Shown here one piece after another: positions 8,546 to 16,059 of a DNA stretch of 39,346 nucleotides; positions within the stretch are counted from its first letter, which is position 1; each line of letters opens with the position of its first letter. Source of the DNA: Chloroflexota bacterium (GTDB lineage Bacteria; Chloroflexota; Limnocylindria; Limnocylindrales; CSP1-4); the NCBI GenBank assembly GCA_021786265.1, contig JAJYNP010000181.1:1-39346 (forward strand). Direction: 5' to 3'. Position numbers and translations under genes: made by a program. The notes below the pieces were generated by a model that was not told the DNA's origin, made no database searches, and saw only the letters and a list, made by a program, of their open reading frames with translations.

Positions 8546-10069
8546 ATGGGCGAGACGCTTGCGAACGTGGCCGACATGCCGATGTGGATCGGCGGGGCGC
8601 CGGCCGGGGCCGCGACCGGGCGGTGGATCGAGGTGGTCGACCCGGCGACGTCCTGCCCCATCGCCCGGGTGCCGGAGGGTGGGCCCGACGACGTGGATCG
8701 AGCCGTGATGGCGGCCCGGCGCGCCTTCGCCGAGGGCTCATGGTCGCGCGCGCTGCCCGCCGAACGCGCGGCGGTCCTGCTCCGCATCGCGGATCTCATG
8801 GAGGAGCACGGCGCCGAGCTGGCCGAGCTCGAGGCCCGGAACACGGGCAAGACGCTCCGCATGGCGCGCGACTTCGATCTCGCCGGCTCCATCGACAACG
8901 TCCGGTTCTTCGCCGGCGCCGCCCGCAACCTCGAGGGGAAAGCCGCCGGCGAGTACATGCCGGGCATCACGAGCGTCCTCCGGCGGGAGCCCATCGGGGT
9001 CGTCGGGTCGGTGGCGCCCTGGAACTACCCCCTGCAGATGGCGGTCTGGAAGATCTCCCCGGCCGTCGCCGCGGGCAACACCATCGTGCTCAAGCCCGCC
9101 ACGCTCACCCCGCTCACGGCGATCCGCCTGGCCGAGCTGGCGACGGAGGCCGGCCTGCCGGACGGCGTGCTGAACGTGGTCACTGGCCGCGGCGAGCTCG
9201 TGGGGCCGGCACTCGTCGCGCACCCGCAGGTCGACATGGTGTCGCTCACAGGGGACACCCGGACGGGCGCCGAGATCATGCGGCACGCCGCGGACGGTCT
9301 CAAGCGGGTGCACCTGGAGTTGGGAGGCAAGGCCCCCTTCGTCGTCTTCAGCGACGCGGACCTGGAGGCGGCCGCGAACGGGGCCGTCGCCGCGGGGTTC
9401 ATCAACGTCGGGCAGGACTGCACGGCAGCGACCCGGATCTACGTCGAACGCGGCGCCTACGAACAGTTCCGCGGGCTCCTCCTGGACCGCGTGCGCACCG
9501 TGCGGGTCGGCGACCCCTTCGACGACGCGACCGACCTCGGGCCGCTCATCGGTCGGGGCCAGCGCGACCGCGTGGCCGGGTTCGTCGAGCGTGCGGTGGC
9601 GGCGGGCGCGAGCGTCTCGCTGGGCGGCGATCGACCGGCCGACCCGGCCCTGGCAGACGGCGCCTACTACCTGCCCACGGTCATCGAGGGCGCGCGGCAG
9701 GACGCGGAGATCACGCAGCGCGAGATCTTCGGCCCGGTGCTGGTGCTGCTGCCGTTCGACGACGAGCCTGATGCGGTGGCGAAGTCGAACGACGTGGACT
9801 ACGGGCTGGCGGCCTCGGTCTGGACGAAGGACGTCCACCGGGCGTTCCGCATGGCGCGGGATTTGCACTTCGGGACGGTCTGGGTCAACGAGCACATCCC
9901 GATCACCTCGGAGATGCCGCACGGTGGCTTCAAGCAGTCTGGGACCGGCAAGGACATGAGCCAGTACAGCTTCGACGAGTACACCATCGTCAAGCACGTG
10001 GCGCTGGAGCTCACGGGCGCGGCCCGCAAGCCGTGGCACGAGATCGTCTGGCGGGGTGGGCGGGGGTGA
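8546..10069 (+). CDS. Aldehyde dehydrogenase, gamma-aminobutyraldehyde type
   Basis: NAD(P)-dependent aldehyde dehydrogenase, cytosolic, 507 aa, the usual length. The cofactor and active-site landmarks are in order: PWNYPLQMA near residue 155, VLKPATLTPLTA, the Rossmann motif VSLTGDTRTG, the general-base region HLELGGKAP, and the catalytic Cys in GQDCTAATRI near residue 292. The C-terminal motif EIFGPVLVLLPF is also present. The GQDCTA context and the overall flavour resemble PatD/YdcW (4-aminobutyraldehyde dehydrogenase, putrescine breakdown) and betaine-aldehyde enzymes more than other subfamilies, so substrate choice is an inference. The ATG at 8546 follows GGGGAGAGAG. No partner aminotransferase or polyamine gene is adjacent, and the gene appears monocistronic. 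Confidence 0.88.
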   Translation: MGETLANVADMPMWIGGAPAGAATGRWIEVVDPATSCPIARVPEGGPDDVDRAVMAARRAFAEGSWSRALPAERAAVLLRIADLMEEHGAELAELEARNTGKTLRMARDFDLAGSIDNVRFFAGAARNLEGKAAGEYMPGITSVLRREPIGVVGSVAPWNYPLQMAVWKISPAVAAGNTIVLKPATLTPLTAIRLAELATEAGLPDGVLNVVTGRGELVGPALVAHPQVDMVSLTGDTRTGAEIMRHAADGLKRVHLELGGKAPFVVFSDADLEAAANGAVAAGFINVGQDCTAATRIYVERGAYEQFRGLLLDRVRTVRVGDPFDDATDLGPLIGRGQRDRVAGFVERAVAAGASVSLGGDRPADPALADGAYYLPTVIEGARQDAEITQREIFGPVLVLLPFDDEPDAVAKSNDVDYGLAASVWTKDVHRAFRMARDLHFGTVWVNEHIPITSEMPHGGFKQSGTGKDMSQYSFDEYTIVKHVALELTGAARKPWHEIVWRGGRG

Positions 10070-10117
10070 GCCCCGTCTCACCGATCGCCGCCGGCCGGCA
10101 CGCCGCGCGGGAGGGCC

Positions 10118-10214
10118 GGGGCGCGGGTTCGTGCGCCCGGCCGGGGTTCGCGCGTGGGGCGCGGGTTCGTGCGCCCGGCCGGGGTTCGCGCGTGGGGCGC
10201 GGGTTCGTGCGCCC
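10118..10214 (+). repeat. 38-bp tandem repeat, about 2.5 copies
   Basis: Two perfect 38-bp units (10118-10155 and 10156-10193) are followed by the first 21 bases of a third (10194-10214). Each unit starts GGGGCGCGGGTTCGTGCGCC and ends GGTTCGCGCGT. It lies about 50 bases after the aldehyde dehydrogenase stop. Confidence 0.9.
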
Positions 10215-10492
10215 ACCCTCGTGCGTTTACCCGGAGGCAGCTTTCGACGATCGATGAACAGCACTCGGGTGGGATGAGGTTCGGCCAGGCGGCGGGTCTC
10301 TGCACTGAGGGTTGGACCGGGGGCTCGGCCCGTCTCGCCGTCGCGATGCCTCCCGTGCGACGGCGCCGTTCGGCCGATGGAGTGCCACCGGTGCCGCGGT
10401 TCCGGATCGCGCCGAGGATCACCGGGCGGGCAGCGGCCCCCGCGGCCGCCGACGTGTTCACTGATGGTGGAAAGCATGGCGGACGAGGGCGC

Positions 10493-10547
10493 CTGCCGCA
10501 TGCTGGCGTCGATACGACGCGCACCCAGCGCTGCCGCATGCTGGCGT
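10493..10547 (+). repeat. 17-base direct repeat, 38 bp apart, upstream of uvrC
   Basis: CTGCCGCATGCTGGCGT occurs at 10493-10509 and again at 10531-10547. The second copy ends 21 bases before the putative uvrC -10 box, so the pair could be activator or repressor sites as well as a slippage scar. Confidence 0.7.
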
Positions 10548-10568
10548 GGCGCCGGCGGCCGGATGTCC

Positions 10569-10574
10569 TAGCAT
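10569..10574 (+). promoter_or_regulatory. Putative uvrC -10 box (short or absent leader)
   Basis: TAGCAT lies six bases before the GTG start of uvrC. No Shine-Dalgarno precedes the GTG. With normal -10 geometry transcription would start at or next to the start codon, giving a leaderless mRNA. Confidence 0.4.
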
Positions 10575-10580
10575 CTGGGT

Positions 10581-12437
10581 GTGACCCCCGAGCTCGAGGC
10601 GACCCTCGCGCACCTCCCGGACCACCCCGGCGTGTACCTCTTCAAGGACGCCGCGGGCGAGGTGCTGTACGTCGGCAAGGCCCAGAGCCTGCGCCACCGG
10701 GTCCGCAGCTACTGGCAGAAGCGCGGCGCCCGCGGCGGCAGCTGGGGCGTCTTCTCCGTCGACCAGGTCGCGACCGTCGAGTGGACCCTCACCGACACCG
10801 TCAGCGAGGCCCTGCTGCTCGAGGCGAACCTGATCAAGCGCCACCAGCCGACGTACAACGCGCGCCTGAAGGACGACAAGAGCTACCCGTTCATCAAGAT
10901 CACCCTCGCCGACGACTTCCCCCGCATCGAGCGCACACGCAGGCTCGTGCAGGACGGGAGCCGCTACTTCGGCCCCTACGCGTCCGTCACGAGCGTGGAC
11001 AGCGCGATGGACCTGATCCGCCGCCTGTTCCCCTTCCGCACCTGCACTATCCCGATCCGCGACGGCGAGCGCGCGCTTCCCCGACCCTGCCTCCTGTACG
11101 ACATCAAGCGCTGCCAGGGGCCGTGCATCCAGGCGATCTCGAAGGCCGACTACCGCCACGACATCGAGCAGGTGATGCTGTTCCTCGAGGGGCGCCAGGA
11201 GCAGGTGACGCGCCATCTCCGCCGCGAGATGGCGACGGCCTCGGAGGCGCTCGACTATGAGCGCGCGGCCTCGCTGCGCGACCAGCTGCGGGCGGTGGAG
11301 CGGACCACCGAGAGTCAGAAGATGGCCGCCTACACGCGAACCCAGCAGGACGTGCTGGGACTGGCGCGAGGAGCCGGAGAGGCGGCCGTGCAGCTGTTCG
11401 TGGTGCGGGGCGGCCGGATGGTCGGGCGCGACGTGTTCACGATGGTGAGCCGGTCCGAAGTTCCGGACGACGAGGTCCTCGCGGCGTTCGTGAAGCAGTA
11501 CTACGCCTCGGCCGCCTCCGTCCCGCCAGCGATCCTGGCACCGTTCCGTCCCGCCGACCCTGAGGATCTCGAGGCGTTCCTGGGGGAGCGCCGTGGCGCG
11601 CGGGTGGCGCTGGCCGTGCCGCAGCGCGGCGAGAAACGGGAGCTCGTGGCCCTCGCGACCCGGAACGCGAAGGAGGCACTGGCTCGCGAACAGGCGCGGA
11701 GGCTCGCCGACCACGGCCAGCTGCTCTCCGCTCTCGAGGAGCTGGCCGATGCGCTCGGTCTGCCGGCCGCCCCGGTCCGCGTCGAGTGCTACGACATCAG
11801 CACGATCCAGGGAAGCGACACGGTCGGGAGCATGGTGGTGTTCGTTGACGGCAAGCCCGCCTCCAGCCAGTACCGCCGGTTCCGCATCCGGACCGTCGAG
11901 GGCACGAACGACTTCGCCAGCCATCGCGAGGTGCTGCTGCGGCGCTTCCGGCGGGCCGCGCTCGAGGTGGAGGAGGGGACCGCGGACGCGGAAGTGCGCT
12001 GGCGGATGCCCGACCTGGTGCTGATCGACGGCGGCAAGGGGCAGGTCTCGGCGGCAAAGGAGGTGCTCGACGAGCTGGGCCTCCACGACCTGCCGCTGGC
12101 CGGCATCGCGAAGCAGCGCGAGGAGCTGTTCCTGCCCGGCGCGCGCGACCCGATCGTGCTGCCGGGAACCTCGCCCGCGCTGCACCTGGTGCAGCGGCTC
12201 CGGGACGAGTCGCACCGCTTCGCGATCACGTACCACCGCAACCTGCGGGGCAAACGCCAGACGCACTCGGCATTCGACGAGCTGCCGGGGCTCGGCCCCA
12301 AGCGGCGGCGCGCGCTGCTGCGCGCATTTGGGTCGGTCCGGCGCATCCGCGAGGCGTCGGTCGAGGAGATCGCCGCCGTCCCGGGCATCGGGGCAGGGCT
12401 GGCGGGGCGGGTGCACGACACCCTGGCGGCCGGGTGA
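10581..12437 (+). CDS. uvrC: UvrABC system protein C (excinuclease subunit)
   Basis: UvrC makes both incisions around a DNA lesion marked by UvrA/UvrB in nucleotide excision repair. At 618 aa it has full family length. Domains in order: a GIY-YIG nuclease (GVYLFKDAAGEVLYVGKA, residues ~15-32), a UVR coiled-coil that contacts UvrB (residues ~210-240, including EALDYERAASLRDQL), an RNase H-like 5'-nuclease (VECYDIS, then LVLIDGGKGQ near residue 480), and a C-terminal double helix-hairpin-helix (LPGLGPKRR, VPGIGAGLAG). The start is GTG with no Shine-Dalgarno. A TauE/SafE permease gene follows 40 bases downstream, probably co-transcribed without a functional link. Confidence 0.96.
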   Translation: MTPELEATLAHLPDHPGVYLFKDAAGEVLYVGKAQSLRHRVRSYWQKRGARGGSWGVFSVDQVATVEWTLTDTVSEALLLEANLIKRHQPTYNARLKDDKSYPFIKITLADDFPRIERTRRLVQDGSRYFGPYASVTSVDSAMDLIRRLFPFRTCTIPIRDGERALPRPCLLYDIKRCQGPCIQAISKADYRHDIEQVMLFLEGRQEQVTRHLRREMATASEALDYERAASLRDQLRAVERTTESQKMAAYTRTQQDVLGLARGAGEAAVQLFVVRGGRMVGRDVFTMVSRSEVPDDEVLAAFVKQYYASAASVPPAILAPFRPADPEDLEAFLGERRGARVALAVPQRGEKRELVALATRNAKEALAREQARRLADHGQLLSALEELADALGLPAAPVRVECYDISTIQGSDTVGSMVVFVDGKPASSQYRRFRIRTVEGTNDFASHREVLLRRFRRAALEVEEGTADAEVRWRMPDLVLIDGGKGQVSAAKEVLDELGLHDLPLAGIAKQREELFLPGARDPIVLPGTSPALHLVQRLRDESHRFAITYHRNLRGKRQTHSAFDELPGLGPKRRRALLRAFGSVRRIREASVEEIAAVPGIGAGLAGRVHDTLAAG

Positions 12438-12477
12438 GGCGCCGGGCGACGCGGCCGCCCAACCGGGCCCCGCGCAC

Positions 12478-13230
12478 GTGACCCCGATCGAGGCGGTCGC
12501 GATCGCCGCTGCCGGGGTCGCGGCCGGCACCATCAACACGATCGTCGGCTCCGGGTCGCTCGTCACGTTCCCCACACTCGTGGCCCTGGGGTTTCCGCCG
12601 GTGGTCGCCAACGTCTCGAACACCGTCGGCCTCGTGCCGGGCTCGGCCAGCGGCACCTACGGCTATCGGCGGGAGCTGGCCGGTCAGCGGGAGCGCGTGG
12701 TGCGGCTCGGGGTGGCCGCCGCGCTGGGCGGCCTCACTGGCGGCGTCCTCCTCCTGGCGCTTCCCGCGAGCGCGTTCGAGCGCATCGTCCCGGTCCTGAT
12801 TCTGGCCGCCTGCGTGCTGGTCGCCCTGCAGCCCCGGCTGTCGCGGCTGCTGGCCGCGCGTCGCCCGGCTGGCGCCGAGCACTCGCGCGCGCTCATGGGC
12901 CTCGTGTACCTGACCGCGATATACGGCGGGTACTTCGGGGCCGCCCAGAGCGTCATTCTGATCGCGCTGCTGGCGATCTTCGTCCCCGACGACCTGCAGC
13001 GGCTCAACGGCCTCAAGAACGTCCTGACGCTGGTGGTGAACGGCATCGCGGCCGTCCTTTTCGTCGTGCTCGCGCCGGTGTCGTGGGCCGCCGTCGTGCT
13101 CGTCGCCGCGGGATCGATCGCGGGCGGACAGATCGGGGCTGCCGTGGGCCGGCGGCTCTCGCCCCTCGTCCTGCGCGCCGTGATCGTGGTGGTCGGGACG
13201 ATCGTGGCGGTGAAGATGCTGGCGGGCTGA
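12478..13230 (+). CDS. TauE/SafE family membrane transporter
   Basis: Predicted anion permease of the TauE/SafE family, whose studied members export sulfite or sulfoacetate-type organic anions. The 250-aa protein has about eight membrane segments. The N-terminal repeat carries the family-like sequence AGTINTIVGSGSLVTFPTL (residues ~13-31), and the second half repeats the fold after YGGYFGAAQSVILIALL. I place the start at GTG 12478 because everything upstream in this frame overlaps uvrC and is Arg-rich. No substrate-specific neighbour is present, so the cargo is unknown. Two inverted repeats follow the gene. Confidence 0.8.
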   Translation: MTPIEAVAIAAAGVAAGTINTIVGSGSLVTFPTLVALGFPPVVANVSNTVGLVPGSASGTYGYRRELAGQRERVVRLGVAAALGGLTGGVLLLALPASAFERIVPVLILAACVLVALQPRLSRLLAARRPAGAEHSRALMGLVYLTAIYGGYFGAAQSVILIALLAIFVPDDLQRLNGLKNVLTLVVNGIAAVLFVVLAPVSWAAVVLVAAGSIAGGQIGAAVGRRLSPLVLRAVIVVVGTIVAVKMLAG

Positions 13231-13275
13231 CGCGGGCCCGGCGGGTCGCGCCCCGGGATCCGGCGGGGTCGCTCG

Positions 13276-13314
13276 GGCAGGGCTCGTCCTGCCGTCCGGC
13301 CGGCACGGCCGGAC
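13276..13314 (+). terminator. Double hairpin between the permease gene and secD
   Basis: GGCAGG-N6-CCTGCC (13276-13293) abuts GTCCGGCCG-GCA-CGGCCGGAC (13294-13314), a perfect 9-bp stem. No U-tract follows. It may act as a terminator for uvrC and the permease gene, or as an operator, since it ends 11 bases before the secD -10 box. Confidence 0.45.
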
Positions 13315-13323
13315 CCCGAGCCT

Positions 13324-13331
13324 GCTATAGT
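13324..13331 (+). promoter_or_regulatory. Putative secD promoter (-10)
   Basis: TGC-TATAGT is an extended -10 (TG at 13323-13324, TATAGT at 13326-13331) ending eight bases before the secD ATG. No Shine-Dalgarno lies between, so the transcript probably has almost no leader. Confidence 0.5.
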
Positions 13332-13339
13332 CCCGCCCG

Positions 13340-14722
13340 ATGCGCCGGATCACCCCCATTCTGATCGTCGTTGTCGGCCTGCTCGCGCTCGCGATCGACT
13401 TCTCGTTCGCGATCCCGGGAGGGCTGCTGAACACCAACCCCATCACGGGCAACCCGATCGAGACCCGCCTGGGACTCGACCTCCAGGGCGGCGTCGAGGT
13501 CGACTACCAGGTCATGCCCGCCAACGGCAAGATGCCCACCAGCTCCGACCTCAACACGATCGTCGGGATCATCGACCGGCGCGTCAACGCCACCGGCACG
13601 ACGGAACCCGTGATCGAGACCAAGGGCAGCAACCAGGTGTCGGTCCAGCTGCCCGGCGTGAGCGACATGCAGCAGGTAGTCAAGCTCGTGGGCTCCACCG
13701 GCCAGCTGACGTTCGTGCCGCTGCCCCCGGCTACGTACGGCACGTCCACAGCCGCCGGCACCAAGCCGGTCCCGGCCGATGGCGATCCGATCGACCCCAC
13801 CCTGAAGCCGCTCTTCGGCGGCGACCAGGTGGCCTCGGCCAACGCCACGTTCGACCAGACGACCAACCAGCGGGCGGTCGCCTTCACGCTGAAGGACCCG
13901 GCCAAGACGATCTTCGCGCAGTGGTCGTCCAGCCACATCGGCGACTTCTTCGCGATCGTCCTCGACGGCACCGTGGTCTCGGCGCCGTACATCAAGAGCG
14001 CGATCACCGACGGCAGCGGCCAGATCAGCGGCAGCTTCACGGTGGCCCAGATGAACGACCTGGTGACGGTGCTGCAGTACGGCGCGCTGCCGTTCCCGCT
14101 GCAGGAGATCAGCAGCCAGAACGTGCCCGCCACCCTCGGCGCCGACTTCCTGCACCGCACGCTGCTCGCCGGTCTGCTCGGCATCGCGCTGGTGTTCATC
14201 TTCATGCTGGTGTACTACCGGTTGCCGGGCGCAGTGGCGGTGCTGGCGCTCCTCTACTACACGGTGGTCGTGCTGGCGATCTTCCGGCTTATCCCGGTGA
14301 CGCTCACGCTGGCCGGCATCGCGGGCTTCGTGCTCTCGGTGGGCATGGCGGTCGACGCCAACATCCTGATCTTCGAGAGGACGAGAGAAGAGCTGCGGGC
14401 GGGCAAGACGCTGGGGCCTGCGATCGAGGCCGGGTTCAACCGCGCCTGGAACTCGATCTTCGACTCGAACGTGTCGAGCCTCATCACCGCGTTCATCCTC
14501 TTCTGGTTCGGGTCCTCGGTCATCCGGGGGTTCGCCCTGGTCCTGATGATCGGCGTGCTGACGTCGATGTTCACGGCCGTCACCTTGAGCCGCACGGTCC
14601 TGCGCACCGTCGTCCGGTGGCAATGGACGCGCAAGGCCAGCCTGTTCGGGGTGAACGAGGAGGAGTTCGTCACGGCTGTGCCCCGGGGCGCAAGGCGGAG
14701 CGAGATCCGGACCCGTGCCTGA
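13340..14722 (+). CDS. secD: Protein translocase subunit SecD
   Basis: SecD partners SecF in using the proton-motive force to pull secreted proteins through SecYEG. The 460-aa protein has an N-terminal membrane segment (residues ~5-25) and the signature LGLDLQGGVEV near residue 50. An extracytoplasmic P1 region follows (DRRVNATGTTEP and QVSVQLPGV), then a cluster of five membrane segments from residue ~272 that includes VGMAVDANILIFERTREE near residue 338. The C-terminus ends in a short basic tail. It heads a probable operon with secF, recJ, the propeller gene and pyrF. SecD and SecF are separate here, not fused as in Bacillus. Confidence 0.95.
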   Translation: MRRITPILIVVVGLLALAIDFSFAIPGGLLNTNPITGNPIETRLGLDLQGGVEVDYQVMPANGKMPTSSDLNTIVGIIDRRVNATGTTEPVIETKGSNQVSVQLPGVSDMQQVVKLVGSTGQLTFVPLPPATYGTSTAAGTKPVPADGDPIDPTLKPLFGGDQVASANATFDQTTNQRAVAFTLKDPAKTIFAQWSSSHIGDFFAIVLDGTVVSAPYIKSAITDGSGQISGSFTVAQMNDLVTVLQYGALPFPLQEISSQNVPATLGADFLHRTLLAGLLGIALVFIFMLVYYRLPGAVAVLALLYYTVVVLAIFRLIPVTLTLAGIAGFVLSVGMAVDANILIFERTREELRAGKTLGPAIEAGFNRAWNSIFDSNVSSLITAFILFWFGSSVIRGFALVLMIGVLTSMFTAVTLSRTVLRTVVRWQWTRKASLFGVNEEEFVTAVPRGARRSEIRTRA

Positions 14723-14787
14723 CGACGCCATCCACTGTCGCCCGCTCCCCGCGCTGGCGGCCCACCACCTGAGCAGCGGCGTGACCA

Positions 14788-16023
14788 ATGTTTGACCTCA
14801 TCGGCAAGCGGAACTGGTTCTTCCTCCTGAGCGGCCTGATCGTCGTCCCGGGCCTCTTCTTCATCCTGCTGACGCCCCTGACGAACGGGGCGGCGGGGCT
14901 GAAGTTCTCGATCGACTACACGGGCGGCACGGAGTGGCAGATCCGGTTCGCGGGTCCGCAGCCATCGGTGTCGGCCATCCAGTCCGTGCTGGTCGCGCAG
15001 GGGCTGCCGGGATCCGAGGTCCAGGAATCGAGCGACGGCTTCGTCACCATTCGCACCAAGCCGATCGGCCTGGAGGCCCCCGCCCCGGTCGCCACCCCGG
15101 TGCCCGTGGCGTCCCTGGGATCGTTCACGGCCTCACCGTCGGCGTCCGGGTCGGCCGCACCCTCCGCGTCAGCCGGGACGTCCGCGCGGGCTTCGGCCGC
15201 ACCGACCACGGCACCGTCCACCGCGCCGGCATCCGCCACCGCGCCGGCATCCGCCACCGCCTCGTCGGCCGCCTCGCCGGCTGCATCCGGGTCGCCCGCG
15301 CCCTCGAGCGCAGCGGGAGCGGCCACGAGCCCCTCGCCCAGCGCGAGCGCGGCGCCGATCCCGATCCCCACCGAGGGCAAGCTCGGTGAGCTGGCTACGG
15401 CTCTCCAGGCGAAGTTCGGGAAGATCGCTGAAGTGCGCGAGCAGACGACGGTCGGCCCGATCGTCAGCTCCGAGCTGATCCAGCAGGCGATCCTGCTCGT
15501 GATCCTGGGCTCGATCGGGATCCTGCTCTGGGTCTCCACGAGGTTCGCCGACGTGAAGTTCGGCGTGTCGGCGATCATCGCGCTGATGCACGACGTGATC
15601 GTCGTGGTCGGCACGTTCGCCATCCTGGGCACGCTGTTCGGGGTGCAGGTCGACTCGCTGTTCGTCACCGCCATGCTGACCGTCATCGGCTTCAGCGTCC
15701 ACGACACGATCGTGGTGTTCGACCGCATCCGCGAGAACCGCGCACGCCACGCCGGCGAGCCGTTCGACGCGATCGTGAACCACAGCATCCTGCAGACGCT
15801 GGGGCGGTCCATCAACACGTCCATGACCGTGGTGATCACCCTGACGGCGCTGCTGCTGATCGGCGCCTCGAGCATCCGGGAGTTCGTCCTCGCGCTGCTC
15901 ATCGGCATCGTCTCCGGGACGTACTCCTCGATCTTCAACGCGAGCATGATCCTGGTGGTCTGGCACCTGTGGGAGGATCGGCGCCGCCAGCAGGCCCTGG
16001 CGCTGGCACGCAGCCCGCGCTAA
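14788..16023 (+). CDS. secF: Protein translocase subunit SecF with a long low-complexity insert
   Basis: SecF completes the SecDF motor. The 411-aa protein has a first membrane segment at residues ~11-29, the signature FSIDYTGGTEWQIRF near residue 40, and a C-terminal five-helix bundle from residue ~230 with VIGFSVHDTIVVFDRIREN. It is longer than the usual ~300 aa because residues ~96-195 form an Ala/Ser/Pro/Thr-rich linker in the extracytoplasmic loop. The linker contains a perfect 18-bp tandem duplication (15223-15258, coding APASAT twice). The ATG at 14788 lies 65 bases after secD and has only a weak ribosome site. Confidence 0.93.
   Translation: MFDLIGKRNWFFLLSGLIVVPGLFFILLTPLTNGAAGLKFSIDYTGGTEWQIRFAGPQPSVSAIQSVLVAQGLPGSEVQESSDGFVTIRTKPIGLEAPAPVATPVPVASLGSFTASPSASGSAAPSASAGTSARASAAPTTAPSTAPASATAPASATASSAASPAASGSPAPSSAAGAATSPSPSASAAPIPIPTEGKLGELATALQAKFGKIAEVREQTTVGPIVSSELIQQAILLVILGSIGILLWVSTRFADVKFGVSAIIALMHDVIVVVGTFAILGTLFGVQVDSLFVTAMLTVIGFSVHDTIVVFDRIRENRARHAGEPFDAIVNHSILQTLGRSINTSMTVVITLTALLLIGASSIREFVLALLIGIVSGTYSSIFNASMILVVWHLWEDRRRQQALALARSPR
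15223..15258 (+). repeat. 18-bp tandem repeat within secF
   Basis: Two perfect copies of GCGCCGGCATCCGCCACC encode APASAT-APASAT in the SecF linker, in frame. Confidence 0.9.
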
Positions 16024-16059
16024 GCGCAGGTGAACCCGGCCGTGGCAGACTCGGGGGCG

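Larger units (their letters stand above)
10070..10580 (+). other. Non-coding stretch between aldehyde dehydrogenase and uvrC
   Basis: About 510 bases with no convincing gene; the open frames crossing it are Arg/Pro-rich shadows. It holds the 38-bp tandem repeat at its start, a 17-base direct repeat near uvrC and the uvrC promoter, each listed separately. I see nothing else. Confidence 0.6.

Noticed and set aside
10118..10214. CRISPR array
   Set aside because: The units are contiguous with no spacers and there are no cas genes.
10078..10539. Minus-strand frame with repeated ARTPAGRTNPRP-like residues
   Set aside because: The apparent protein repeat only reflects the 38-bp DNA repeat; no start context or homology.
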